Shown here: positions 36,773-49,008 of the stretch, piece by piece
Layout of the letters: each line of letters opens with the position of its first letter
Position numbering within the stretch: the first letter of the stretch is position 1
Assembly: GCA_000320605.2 (NCBI GenBank)
Contig: KB445791.1
Coordinates: 3,088,576-3,152,575, forward strand
Reading direction: 5' to 3'
From: Gelatoporia subvermispora B
Lineage: Eukaryota > Basidiomycota > Agaricomycetes > Polyporales > Gelatoporiaceae
DNA: 64,000 nt
Made by a program: the position numbers and the translations under genes
The notes under the pieces: generated by a model
Told to the model about the DNA's origin: nothing
Databases searched by the model: none
The model's input: only the letters and a program-made list of their open reading frames with translations

Positions 36773-39281
36773 CTAGTTGTGCGTAGGCATATCCACAGAT
36801 GCTTTATTGCCGACGGCGTCCTCGGCGCGCCAGAGCGCAGTTGTCGTCTGCGCAGGAGGTCGATATGGGGACGAAGAAGAATAGCGATGCTCCTCACCTT
36901 GTTCTGGGTATAGAAATCGATACCGCTACAAGCGCAGTTATGAGTTCTGGCCAATATATGTGAAGCTACATCCTACGCACCCTCGTCCATAGAACGGAAC
37001 GTCGCCCAAGAAACTTGCCTGTGAGGATTTATTAGCGTCCCTAAAGATCGTTTTGAGGCTATGCTACCCACTTTGTTCCCACTCCACGAGAACATCGGGA
37101 GTGGCACAGGAATAGGAACGTTGATGCCTACTTGCCCCACTTCCACCTCCCGCTCGAACTTGCGAGCGGTTGCGCCACTCTGGGTGAATATCGCAGTTCC
37201 ATTGCCGTACGGGTTGGCATTGACAATTGCCAACGCATCATCCAGCGTATCTGCCCTTATCACGACAAGCACGGGTCCAAATATTTCCTCCCTAAGTGAA
37301 CGAGTCAATGGAAGCTCCAATCGCTTCTTGCAGCATGTATGGTAATTTACACACCGATAGCAACGCATGTCAACGGTGGCTTCGACAACTGTGGGACCCA
37401 CCCAGTTTCCATCAGGGTATTCAGGAACTTCCAGCCCACGACCATCCAGAGCGATGATTCCTCCCTGTTCTTCTGCTGAAGCGATCAAACTTGTGATGCG
37501 CAACTTTGCGGCAGGGGAAATAACAGGACCACTAGGAAAGGTGCATGGAGCATCAGAACATAGCTCATGTGAGAGACAGTGTGGCCCAACTTACAGGTCA
37601 GTCCCTTGCTCGAAGCCTTGATTCACCTTGAGTTTCTTCGCACGCTCTACCAATTCTGGAAGCCATGATTGCGCCGTCCCAACAAGCACCACTTGGACAT
37701 GACATCAGAGATATTTCATTGTAGTGATGACACTGTCTCGACTTACCCACGGAAATAGCCATGCATCGTTGGCCGGCAGCTACGGTCATGTCAGACAAAG
37801 GAAGTCGATATCCACAAGAAAGAATTGACGCACCTCCAAAGGCCGCGCCAATCAGGGAGTTGAGTGCATGATTTTTGTTCGCTTCTCGACAGCATAAATT
37901 CTCGTGTTATCAACGAGAAACTGTAGATATCAACTCACCGTCAGGCATTATCACGGCGTGATTTTTAGCTCCCATGTTGCACTGGATGTCTTACTTCAGA
38001 CCTGTCAACTCATGCGCGACTAGTCGGACATACCTGCACGCGTTTGCCCGATTTTCGCCCTCTGGGAGCAGATTTGAGGACGGCATTTTCCCAACAGAAA
38101 TGATCTATACCTCTCATAGATGTGTTTTCCCGCTCGGTCGCCACCAACGAAACTAACAGCCTTGATTATAGGACTATCGCAGATAGCGTTGACAGTGGGC
38201 ACAGTGCCGTGAACAACATTCAACACGCCCGCGGGGAGTCCTGCACGTTGACACAGTTCCGCAATCATCATTGCGGCACCAGGATCGCGCTCGGAGGGCT
38301 TCACGATGAGAGTGTTGCCAGTGGCTATGGCCGTCGGAATAGTCCACAAAGGAATCATTCTGGACAAGTCAGATGTGACGTCTTCGGGCTTTTGCAACGG
38401 AACTTACGCAGGGAAGTTGAACGGAGCGATGCTACGGGATGGTTAGCATAGATCAAAGATATGAGACTCTTTGCAAACCTTGCACAGACACCTAGAGGCA
38501 ATCGCCGAGTCGATGTGTCCATATCTTTGCTGACTGGAAGATTGGGCCTCGGAATAAGCTCTGCATCTTCGATTTGATATTTTGATTCATACCTTCAATT
38601 GTCTCACCCAAGAGCGCTGTGGGGATTCCGCAAGCTGTCTCTACGACTTGCAGACCTCGCAGAAGGTCGCCTTGAGCATCTGTTTCGGTTATATGAGTAA
38701 GCCCCGTAAACGTAGCCTGTCAAAATACCAACCTGCATACGTCTTGCCCTGCTCAAGAACAATACTGTTTGCAATGGCGTCTCCATTGGCTCGTAATTGG
38801 TGCTGCAAACTGCGCAACTCCCGATTGAGCACAGTTCAAAAGGAAGGTGACCAGCGCATACTCCATTACAAAGCGTTGACGCGTCAGAATGCTTGAGCGA
38901 CTCCATGTCTTGTAGGCCTCTGATGCTGCATTGACTGCCTGCTCAAATTCCTCAGACGTTGTCTCTGGAACCCGCGTCAGCAGCGTCTGCGTCGCCTGCC
39001 CGATACATTGGTGTTAGTATGGCGCCTTGCACTGATCTGAGTAGCATACGTACTGGGTCTACTACATCAATCCACTGCGGTGCCTTGCTCTCGACAAACT
39101 CTCCTCCGATGAAGTTCTTCGTATTCTCTCCGTTTGCACTGGTGCCCTTCCACTCTGAAGAGATCTGTTCGGCCTTGGACCGAGCAGTTGCACCGAGCTT
39201 GCTGAGGGGCGGATGGGATGATGCGGTGGCGAACGTTCTCCGCAAACGAAGGCACGTCGTTCGAGATAAATTGGACGACAT
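36773..39281 (-). CDS. Methylmalonate-semialdehyde dehydrogenase (acylating), mitochondrial copy
   Basis: CoA-acylating aldehyde dehydrogenase (ALDH6 family) of valine and beta-alanine breakdown: (methyl)malonate semialdehyde + CoA + NAD to propionyl/acetyl-CoA. The N-terminus [20 protein letters not shown] (39281) is an Arg-rich presequence. Conserved parts: [16 protein letters not shown]-like [30 protein letters not shown] and [18 protein letters not shown] with the catalytic Cys, then [16 protein letters not shown] and [17 protein letters not shown]. The end is [11 protein letters not shown] (36773). About 12 introns. The frame looks broken near 38830 but is restored by the acceptor GCGCAG before TTTGCAG, giving [15 protein letters not shown], exactly as long as the other copy. 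Converges with LTP1. Confidence 0.93.
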
Positions 39282-40268
39282 CTGGAGGAGATGAGCGCGT
39301 CGGGTTGAAGGAGGGGAGCGAGGTGTGTGCCCACGGGGTAGGCTGGAGCCCCGCATCCGGAACGCTTTCGGAAGGACCTCCATGAGATCAATCGGAGGCG
39401 ACCCAAGCGCTCGTACCGCAGCCTGCCGGCTGCTGGCTCATACTCTTTCAATGTACTCTTCGTGCATATTTACCGTCTCGACTCCCCGAAGGCCCTTGAA
39501 TATTGCCCGATCTTTCACTGTGCCAACAATGGAACATCTTTCTCTCTCCCGCTCAATAAATCAAAAATCAACTGCAACAATCAGACAATGAAATGCTTCC
39601 TTCGATCGATTCGAAGTATGTTCTGTTCAACGGCGCGACCTCTATGTCTAGGGGATTTCTCCTAGTGACATGGCCTATGCTATTGTACACTTTACCTCCC
39701 TCACTGATGCTGTGAAACTGAGAATGACATGCGAGATTGGTGGATGCGGATGATACGTGGCCCAAAGCCCGCGAAGCTGTGACCGTAGCAATATCCGTAC
39801 AGACCAAAAAGGCTTCCCTTGAGCTTCTCAGGTACTGTCGTCAATCTAGCCTGATAGATATCCTTCTGGCTTGATCACATAAGCAGAGCAGAATCTGCGG
39901 TGCATTTCTGATATATCATATTCACCACTGATGCAGCTCTTGGTGCAGTGTTCGGCTTCAAGCGCGATACTTTCTTGACATGTGTGGGAATAGAGATGTG
40001 GATGGACTCCCTTCAGGCAAGATACACTTTCACGCCTCATTTCAATCCCGGGATGTATCAATGCAACCCTTGAGCGCATCATCTTTGGTAGTGGTCAGCT
40101 AACTTGTTGTACTGTTCCCCCAATTAATCGTAGCCGGTATTTGCAAAGCTGTGATCTTTGGGATGTGATTATCACGGCGGCAATACAACGGGTTGTTCGG
40201 TGCTACGAGCATATAGTCTCACCGCCCTCTGACCTCCTAGGCGACCCCCACATGGTCTGTTCACTGAA
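39282..40268. other. Intergenic region upstream of the mitochondrial dehydrogenase gene
   Basis: About 1 kb with no convincing exon. It contains the 5' flank of the dehydrogenase (minus) and of the DUF6534 gene (plus), which are divergent. No RNA gene or repeat is seen. Confidence 0.55.
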
Positions 40269-42219
40269 ATGCGCTTCGACGACACCCTCGGCGCATTGTT
40301 CCTAGGCCATCTATTTGCCATACTGTATGTCTTGTATTCCGCAACCTTCGGCCTTGCTGAAGATTTGTCCATAGTTTATTTGGGATCACGAGCCTTCAGA
40401 CTTGGATCTACTTCCGACGGTATCCGAAGGATTGCTTCGGTCTGCGATGCTTGGTACGATCCCATCTGGTCACATATCGCATAGCGTTATAACTATTCGC
40501 AGATGCTACTACTATGGTATTCGTTCACAATAATCAATATAGCTGTTTTGCTAAATCGCTAAGGTTTATTGATTGCGTGCATGTGGCGCTGGCGACCCAT
40601 GGAGTCTACACATATCTCATCACTCATTTCACCAACGTATCTGCCTCACAGAGACCAATCTGGTCGGTCATTCACCAAACTGAACGATCCGCATTCTGTC
40701 ATGCTAACTTAGCTGTACAGGAGTATCGCAGTAAGTTTTACCATGGGTACAATTTCATGAGATACATCATGACACATCGCTACTATTATCAGATGATCCC
40801 CGTAGTATCTGTAAGTAGCTCGTGTGTTTGCAATTCGTTATCAATGGTAATCATGTATTTCGCGGTACAGGCCATCAGTGATCTACTTGTGCGAGGGTGA
40901 GTGCTGACTTTATTGATCGTATGTGTCATAGGTCTCAACATCTTGAATAGGGTGTTCGCACATCGATTATGGAGAGGTGAGCATGTCTTTGTGCTAACTC
41001 TAGAGCGAGTTCTGAATAGTATTGCAGCGAGTCGGAAGTCAGCAATGATATATGTGGTGGCACGTGTCATCTTGGCCTCTGTGGATTGGTATATACTCAC
41101 TGAACCGGCTTTCAGGCCGCTCTATCTCTATCTATCACAGGTGGGCTTTAATCCAAATATATTGTATTTATTCAGTAACGAGTCAACTACCGACCACGAC
41201 AGGATCCGCAATAGGTAGGCACTTGGTCTGTTGTTGTTGATACAAGATGAGCTGCTAATGCATACTTTTCAGCTTTCAGTATCAAGAGGTTATATCATGC
41301 CAACTCTCAAACCACGATCGAAACGCTGAAACGATTTCTGGCCTTAGTTTGTCCGTTTCTTCGTGGTCAGAAATCCAACATTTCAGGGTCAGTTCTTTGT
41401 GATCCTGAGAGGCGCTCAATCCTATGCTGAACCCCAAGACCGTACTGATAGTGGATCGGATATTTCGGACTGAGCACCGAGATAGCTGTAAATGTGATCA
41501 TTACCGCCGCGCAGGTGCACTATCTGCTGCAATTCAGAAATGGTGTTCGATTCCGGAAGTATGGATCCATTGTTCTTTGTGCAACGATGATATTTATGTG
41601 ACTTCGGTGGTAGCATGGACATGGTTTTGCACACTCTGATTGTTTATTGCATCAATGCCTGCCTCATTACAAGGTAGGCGGGATCCATGCCGTTAGTTAC
41701 AACGTATCATGACAAGATATTTCGCAGTATTGTCAGCTTCATGGCATTGATCACAGTACGTGCAACATTTTCGACCTGGTCTATCAATCAAATAACCGTC
41801 TGGCGTATCTCAGTTCATATTACTCCCGAACACGCTGCTCTATATTGCAATTTACTTCGTCTTGTCCAAATGTGAGTATTTTGCATGCTACACCTCGGTG
41901 TTGGGGTTCAGTGGTGTCAACAGTCTACTTCAACGCATTGCTCGCCAACCTGAACGCGCGGAGCTCCCTGAAAGAGAGTCTTCACAATCCCGACCACGGC
42001 ATCACAGAGCCGCCTTCAGTCATTGGCACACTGTCGACTTCTACCCATGTGGACAGTCACGGTGGCAGCATATCCAATCACTCCAAACATAAACAGAGTG
42101 TGCAGAACTGCATGCAATTGAAGGACGATCGGCTTTCGGAGATTGTGCAGATTGATACCGCGCCAAAGTGCACCTTGCCTCCGGAAGAGGCGAGAAGCCT
42201 CATAGGATGTGCAGTATGA
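40269..42219 (+). CDS. DUF6534-type multi-spanning membrane protein
   Basis: Member of a family expanded in Agaricomycetes with seven predicted helices and no known role. Start MRFDDTLGALFLGHLFAIL (40269). After splicing the reading continues LFGITSLQTWIYFRRYPKDC, then FIDCVHVALATHGVYTYLI, THFTNVSASQRPIWSIA, an 18-nt exon (40793-40810, MIPVVS), AISDLLVRGVFAHRLWR and SRKSAMIYVVARVILASVDW. Exons between 41140 and 41840 were not resolved. The last helix ILLPNTLLYIAIYFVLSK joins FYFNALLANLNARSSLKES, the family's hallmark end, and a Ser/His-rich tail stops at 42219. Intron-rich but apparently intact where checked. Gene position between two dehydrogenase copies may be chance. Confidence 0.75.
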
Positions 42220-42547
42220 GAACCGATTCTGGTTCACAGTTGATCGACTCGTGGCTGCTCATAGACCTGGAGTTATACTTACTTTCGTTGCATTTTACGG
42301 TCTGAGAAAATATGAGCGCCGGCGCCCAAAAGACCATGCCATGTACTCTGCGATTGATTCGGACTATAGGCATTCTTATTGCTATGGGTGTGTGGGAACT
42401 GCGAAGGACAACATTATCACTAGATGTGTACTTCTATGTCATCTAGAACACAGCGCGATTGTATGAACGGACATGCTTTATATCACGTATTTCGACATAC
42501 ACATCAAGACTCTGCAAATGCTGACATACCCTGAACATTATTCGGGT
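42220..42547. other. Short intergenic region between convergent genes
   Basis: 3' flanks of the DUF6534 and beta-propeller genes. I see nothing else in it. Confidence 0.55.
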
Positions 42548-44212
42548 CTACGTATAATCAGCGAAGGCACACATTACAACTCTGTTGAACAACGTACTGA
42601 TTGCGAGACCCGCGCCCTTGAGGGTTCCTGCAAAATCGAGCGTCTGCACTAGTTGTGCCTGTCCTGGGGCATTGAGAGACATCACGTTGATGGAGGTTGC
42701 ATTAGCGGCAAGGATATACAAAAAGCTGCACGTAGTACGAGAGACGGGGTGGACGGAGGATCAGAGTCGTTTGCCGTCAATATCACAGAGCACTCACTCC
42801 TTGCCATTGATGGTTGCAACGTCGTTATCAATGGGTGCGGCGTTCTGCCCCTGTGAGTATTGCTGAAGAACTCATCAGAGACGACCCCGAGCACGTTTCT
42901 TGGCGACTTACGTGGATAACGGTCCCCTTGAGATTGTCGTCAACATGCACCTCATTCACAAGGGCAGTACCGACGTCGATCAGATAGAAGTTGCCTGTCT
43001 TGTTACTATAGCTAGACCAGCACGTCGCAGACTGCCCAGGGATCGCCACTGCGGAAGATCTGCCTCCCGCCGTGCCGTTGGCCTGTGGCTGCGCGCTAAA
43101 GTCGATGATATCGAAGCCTGTTCCAGGGTCCGTGATCAGGAGGGCGTCCTTTCCAGGGATAATAGTCATAGAGAACGGGAGGTCACTGGGCTGCGGTGGG
43201 GTAATTCGCGTGAAGTTCGATGAAAGAGAGCCATCTTGATTGACGTCCCAGATTGCCAGAAAGCCTTGTGCTGGAGGGAAGCCCTTAATGGAAGCGATCA
43301 GTTGGCTACCGGCGTCGTTGAAGATGATATTACTGGCAGAGCCAGGAGGCCCGTTGGCGGGCGTCGTCTGGTTCAGACCGAGGTAGCGGAGGGAATTCGG
43401 GATAGGTACCAGTCCCTTGCTTTGGTCGACAGAGAAGCAACTAAAGCAGATAGATCAGTTATTTATCCTAGTAATGTGCCAGCCGTTAAAACGTACTTCA
43501 CACCGTTGACGGTGCCCCCGTTGAGTACACACACGCGTTTGCCGTCGTCACTGACAGCTAGCGATATGGGAAATTCGCCTTCACTGGAAACGGGTTCCCC
43601 GATCATTGAAAGAGCGGATGGGTATCGTGGGTTGATTGCGAAGGCCGAAACTGTGTTTGATCCAGGCTACATAGTACTTGAGCTTTGTGCCTCGTGAAGT
43701 GATGGCGAATCACTTACGTTCACAACCGCCAGAATTTCGCCGGATGCAGAAACTTTCACAGAGCCCTTAGAACATATTTGAACGTTGTATAATTCAGTCC
43801 GACACATTAGACTCTACCTGAGAGAAAAGAGCATCAGGCCCAACTGGGACGGCTACACCTTTAGCCCCAAGGCCCCGGGTAGCCACAGCCCTATTCAATG
43901 ACTATGAAGTCGTCGATTAATTCACAAATTTGAGAAAGCTCGGAGTCAACGCATACCAGTCTACCATCTCCGTGAACGTCCGCTGCGATGATATAATTCC
44001 CAGTGGGCTCATTGGTCATGACTGCTCAAAATGTTGGTCAGGACAGGCAGAATGCCTTCGTTGATCGACGTACAATACACAGCGCCGCGCGGGCTACCTG
44101 TTGCCGCGTGAGGGTGCAAATATACCGTACTGGTATCCCGTCGAGGTAGTTTGACGGCTAGAGCGGGGTGGAGAAACAGCACGGCGAGAGATACTGTGGC
44201 AATGAGCTTCAT
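42548..44212 (-). CDS. Secreted beta-propeller protein of the lactonase/carboxymuconate-cyclase-like family
   Basis: The N-terminus MKLIATVSLAVLFLHPALAV (44212) is a clear signal peptide, so the product is probably secreted. Exons then read AVYFMTNEPTGNYIIAADVH, GDGRLAVATRGLGAKGVAVP, PISLAVSDDGKRVCVLNGG, ASNIIFNDAGSQLIASIKGF, SMTIIPGKDALLITDPGTGF and FLYILAANATSINVMSLNAP. The repeated pattern of strands with a D/N-G-x-x-L turn fits a seven-bladed propeller of the lactonase (YbhE/3-carboxymuconate cyclase-like) group. About six introns, including one whose donor GTACGT follows AVY. The C-terminal end at 42548 is uncertain because a donor-like GTACG lies just before it. An enzymatic activity is not proven for this fungal subgroup. 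Confidence 0.7.
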
Positions 44213-44327
44213 GGCGAAGATTAGGAGCGAACACTGATGAAGATGGTTGCAAGTGTAAGGTAATTAGTTCGTGTACTTGGAGTCGTAGACCGGTTGCCCT
44301 GAGTTTGATGTTCGACGGAGGACATCG

Positions 44328-44334
44328 TTATATA
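44328..44334 (-). promoter_or_regulatory. Candidate TATA box of the secreted propeller gene
   Basis: TATATAA on the minus strand, about 115 nt before the ATG at 44212, in a position compatible with a core promoter. Confidence 0.35.
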
Positions 44335-45525
44335 CTGGCACGCAATGCCACATCCTCGAGTCGCGAAAAGTACGGGCTTCTAGCGGCAGTGCCAAACATA
44401 TTTGGTCAAATAGGACAGTTTAGCACATTTACCGCATCTTGGTAGTAAGCAGATCGAAGCAAGGACCAATCACGGACATTCTGCTGACAACATACATGCA
44501 GTGGTGGACAGTGGTTTGGTCACGGGAAGCACCGCCATCGCAAGATCAGATGGTTCCGGGACGCGTGATTGCGGCGGGTGTCGACAAAGACATTTACACG
44601 GGCATTTTCGACTGATGTTCATGATGCAAATATCGAATTCAGTTCACTGCTGCGGTTTGCACACTCAGCAAGCGGTATAAATTTGTCTCAGAACTAAAAT
44701 TAGCCCCCGCTCAAGTCGCAATTAGACGTCCCGAGGCTGGCACGTTAGGAAGTCACTTCAAGTGAGCTAAAACGAACAACCTACCATTGAGAAGTCTTGT
44801 CTGCAGTCCTTGTGAGTGCTCACCATTTCTTGCATCTACGAGTTCAGCAGCCGCAGCAGGACGATTACCCCGGAGGCTGGATGCCACGGTCGATCGTCGA
44901 GATCGTACCCGGCGCTCGCTTTGGGAGAGCTTACAGAGCTGCTGAGAGAGATTCCAGGAACCCATTGATGCTGTTTCGGCATGTCAGGGATCTCGTGCGG
45001 GGGTTGCATCGCCGTCTGGTGGAATAACAGTGAACACAGCTCTCGCGCGCAGGCAACAGCAGTGCTGCGCCTTAAGCGACAGGGTCTATAGACTGTCTCC
45101 AACCAAGAGATTCGTCCCGAATCCGTATTACGCCGAGCACACAAGATGTTAGAAGTTTAGCCGCTAAACATTGTACCGAACATATGGCAAGGGACTGTCC
45201 GTATCTTGACTACGTACAAGAAGGCGTAGGATGTCGATGACCAGTGCAGGCGCCCATACAAGACTTGGACACGATAGGCGCCTATGAATCGCGCTCGCCA
45301 CATACATCATCGCCCGCTGTCATGGAATGTCGGACGCTACTTCTGAGCTTCCTGTACTGACCAATTCCTGTGTCATAAGAACCATATCACAGGCATCCCG
45401 ACGTTCCAAAAACTCGAACACCCAAGTCCTAGATCCCGATGAAATCCAATGTCAATTCCAAGCATCATCAACGTGGTTAATACTTTTATTGTACAACTAG
45501 CACTTCAATCGGTCTTCTGTAGCAG
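44335..45525. other. Intergenic region of about 1.2 kb
   Basis: No exon I can support. A plus-strand TATAAA at about 44676 and short open frames (e.g. 44797-45027) do not lead to a recognisable protein. No tRNA, repeat or transposon termini are seen. Confidence 0.5.
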
Positions 45526-47884
45526 TCAGCGATGGGTTGGCATGTTCACAGATGCCTGGGTTCCGATAGCATCCTCTGCTCTCCACAATGCCGTCGTCGT
45601 CTAGGAAACGAGTGTTTAACGAAGCTGTCAGTCATGACGACCAAAGCGACGCATTTCTCACCTTGTTCTGGGTATAGAAGTCGATACCACTGGATCCAGG
45701 CGTATCAGTCCAGCTGCATTGTACCAAGCAGAAGCAACTCACCCCTTGCCGTAGAATGGTACATCGCCCAAGAAGCTGGCCTACCGACCACATGTGTGAG
45801 CATGTCATCATCTGGATTTTCCGTAAGCCTACCTTGTTTCCACTCCATGAGAACATCGGCAAAGGCACAGGGATAGGGACATTGATACCAATCTGCCCAA
45901 CCTCGACCTCGCGCTCGAATTTGCGCGCAATCGCACCACTCTGGGTGAAGATAGCAGCCCCGTTGCCGAACGGATTCGCATTGACGATATTGAGAGCCTC
46001 GTCTAGGGTTTCTGCCCGTAGCACAAGCAGGACAGGGCCAAAGATTTCCTCGCTAACTAATGCTCAAGACCTGGAACTAGTTGAGGGACAGAATGTGGCC
46101 CACCGGTAGCAGCGCATGGTAGTGGACGCCTCCAGGACGGTCGGACCGACCCAGTTGCCATTAGGATAGTCGGCTACCTGGAAGCCACGTCCATCGAGGA
46201 CGATGGACCCGCCCTCTTCCTTGCAGGAAGCGATCAGGCCTTCGATGCGTGTCTTCGAGTGTGTTGAGATCACCGGTCCACTGTGCGCTGCTCAGCATAA
46301 AAATATTAAGTGATGGAAACAACGCACAAGTCCGCGCCATCTTCGAAACCTTGTGTGACCTTCAACTTCTTCGCTCGATCGCAGAGCTCAGTGAGCCATG
46401 ATTGCGCGCCGCCGACTAGGATGGCTGTAACTGCATCAGGTACCAAGCCTCATTGCAGCAAACGCGATACGTACCAACGGAAATTGCCATACATCGCTGT
46501 CCGGCAGCTGCTCGAAACCATTCATGAAATGCTTCGTCATACAGGCAGTGTCACAGCTTACCGCCGAAAGCTGCGCCAAGTAGTGCGTTCAATGAATGAT
46601 TTATATTTGCTGCACGAGATAATCAGATCTCATTTTCAGGCCTTTCGGCGTGAGACATACCATCCGGCATCAAGACAGCATGGTTCTTTGCCGCCATATT
46701 TGCCTGGACTCGCTTTCCGGTCTTGCGCGCCCTGCATCCGCGTTGGTACGCGGTATCATAACATGCGCAAAGTCACCTGCCTCTCGTAAATGTGCCTTCC
46801 GGCGCGATCGCTGCCTACAAAACTGACTGCCTTGATCGTAGGGTGATCGCAGATCGCATTTACAGTGGGCACGGTCCCGTGGATGATGCTCAGAACACCC
46901 GGAGGGAGACCTGCACGTTGGCACAGCTCCGCGATGATCATCGCTGCGCCTGGGTCACGCTCAGATGGCTTAAGGATGAGGGTATTGCCTGTTGCGAGCG
47001 CAATTGGTAGGGTCCAGAGTGGGATCATGCTGGAATTCTACTGTCAATGCGTTGCAAGGCATCAAAGAAATTTCGACTAACGCTGGGAAGTTGAAGGGGG
47101 CTATGCTGTGAAATAAGCATTGTAAGGACATCGAAATGCAACTCTGGGCCTCGGTAAATCGTACCTCGCGCATACACCCAGCGGCAATCTCCGAGTCGAA
47201 GTATCCATGTCCTTGCTGACTGAAATCATGAGTTTCATCGCAACGTATTGCCCATGACGGATTACCTTCGATCGTGTCTCCCATAAGTGCAGTTGGGATT
47301 CCGCACGCGTTCTCTACCACCTGGAGACCTCGCAGCAAATCTCCCTGTGCATCTGAGTGCATTTCAGCCTACATATCGATATTCCAATCAGCGATGTACC
47401 GTACCTGCATACGTCTTTCCCTGCTCTAGTACGATGCTCGAAGCGATAGCATCCGAGTTGGCACGTAGGAGACTCTGCAACCTAAACGCAGTCAGTAAAC
47501 TATGACATGGAGTAAAGAAGAGTACAACTCACTCCAGGACGAACTTCTGGCGCGTCAAGACGCTTGTGCGACTCCATGTCTTGTAAGCCTTCGCTGCGGC
47601 AGCGACAGCCCGCTCGAACTCCTCCGGCGTCGTCTCGGGGACACGCGTCAGCACCGTCTGCGTTGCCTACATGCCGGGGTATATCAGAGCAGGTCTCATA
47701 CTAGGTAGACGCTGCTCACAGGATCGACAACATCATGCCAGACTGTCGTAGTGCTCTCGACGAACTCGCCGCCGATGAAGTTCTTCGTATTGCCCCCCGT
47801 CGCGCTGGTGCCCTTCCACTGCTGGGACAGCATTTCCGCCTTGGCCCGCGCTGTCGCGCTCAGACTGCTCGTCGGTGCAGACAT
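45526..47884 (-). CDS. Methylmalonate-semialdehyde dehydrogenase (acylating), copy without presequence
   Basis: Same reaction and family as the gene at 36773-39281, same orientation and matching introns. It starts [20 protein letters not shown] (47884) with no Arg-rich presequence. The ATG sits directly before the region aligning with [14 protein letters not shown] of the other copy, so the product is predicted cytosolic or peroxisomal. Motifs present: [36 protein letters not shown] (catalytic Cys), [36 protein letters not shown] and [17 protein letters not shown]. The C-terminus is ASVNMPTHR (stop 45526), with no clear SKL-type peroxisomal signal. Splicing restores [20 protein letters not shown] around 47500. 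A TATATA lies 49-54 nt upstream. No break found. Confidence 0.92.
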
Positions 47885-47932
47885 CGTTCAGTCTCTGTGT
47901 CTCGATGCTTGTGAGAACGGCTCGTGCCCTGC

Positions 47933-47938
47933 TATATA
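47933..47938 (-). promoter_or_regulatory. Candidate TATA box of the second dehydrogenase gene
   Basis: TATATA 49-54 nt before the ATG at 47884. Its closeness means the transcript leader would be very short, which leaves little room for an upstream exon with a presequence. Confidence 0.4.
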
Positions 47939-49008
47939 CACGTCCAGGAATGTGAGAACGCGCGCGACGCCGTGCCGGATGGTGGGAGAGGGCAGTTCGA
48001 GAGCGGCATGAGCCGTGCGCTGGGATTAATATACTGCGGAAAGGAGCTCCGCACAGTGTGATAGCACTGGGCGATCGTGCTCGTGCTGAGAGTCATGCGG
48101 GCCCACCGCTGCCCAACCAGCTCGCATGCTCCGGCTTAGTCTGCTTCATACTCCAGGGTCCAACCCGTAGTACACTATTTCGGGAGTTACCGAACTGTGC
48201 CGCGCAAGCCGAGCAAAGCCGAAGTCATGCCGCCACTCTGTCAAGGCGCGTCGACGCGGTGTTGCAACACGTCTAGCGCGACTGTGTTGACCACTATTGC
48301 ATGTATACGTGCATATAAGCGCATATGCTTTCACGAAGATCCTATGACGCTTTCTGAAAATGTCCCGGCCCTCGTACAGCTGTTAACGAGGTGAATACGG
48401 AGACATAGCGCTTTGGATCATCCTAGGGCTGGTATACCGCGCACATAGAATCATACCACAGAAATCTAGACCGAGAGCCCGCGAGATATTCGTTTACCGG
48501 AGCTAGAGCGAGACACGTTGAAGTGGACAATGGAGGACGGAAGGTCATAATGTTCACCGTTGAAGAACTGACTCTTACTGCAGCCACAGTCGTGCCACCG
48601 GCATGGTTCGGCTATCCATCGGCAGAGCGCCAAGCGAGCGAAATCGTGTACTACGGTCTCGAGGTCGGATTATGAAGCAGACCTTTATCGTGATCGTCCT
48701 CCTACCCCTCCGATAGATCACTAGTAAAGGTCTGCCTACGGGAGACTAGCTCCGGCTGCTGCGCGGCAAGCGCCCGGAACGCATCCCGCGTCTCGCCCCG
48801 GCGTCTGACAAGAGTCACGTGTGGAGAACGCGTCGTTGTCGCGTGCCTGACGCGCTCATTAAGGAGAGACGCCTGTAGAGCGCCCATCTCCCTGCCAACG
48901 CGCGTCTACGTGCCAAACCGGTGGCACCGTCGTAGCACATCTCCTACTTTCTTCCGCCTCCATCGAATCTGTTCATCTTGTACACAGCGCCCATCTAACA
49001 TTGATATC
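47939..49008. other. Intergenic region of about 1.1 kb between divergent genes
   Basis: No coding or RNA feature recognised. It is the shared upstream region of the second dehydrogenase (minus) and the SH3BGR-like gene (plus). Confidence 0.5.

Noticed and set aside
38761..38880. Apparent one-base frameshift in the mitochondrial dehydrogenase gene
   Set aside because: Using the acceptor GCGCAG before TTTGCAG gives [15 protein letters not shown], equal in length to the sister copy, so the gene is intact.
36773..47884. Secondary-metabolite gene cluster
   Set aside because: No synthase, terpene cyclase, P450 or transporter set is present; the genes are catabolic, membrane and secreted singletons.
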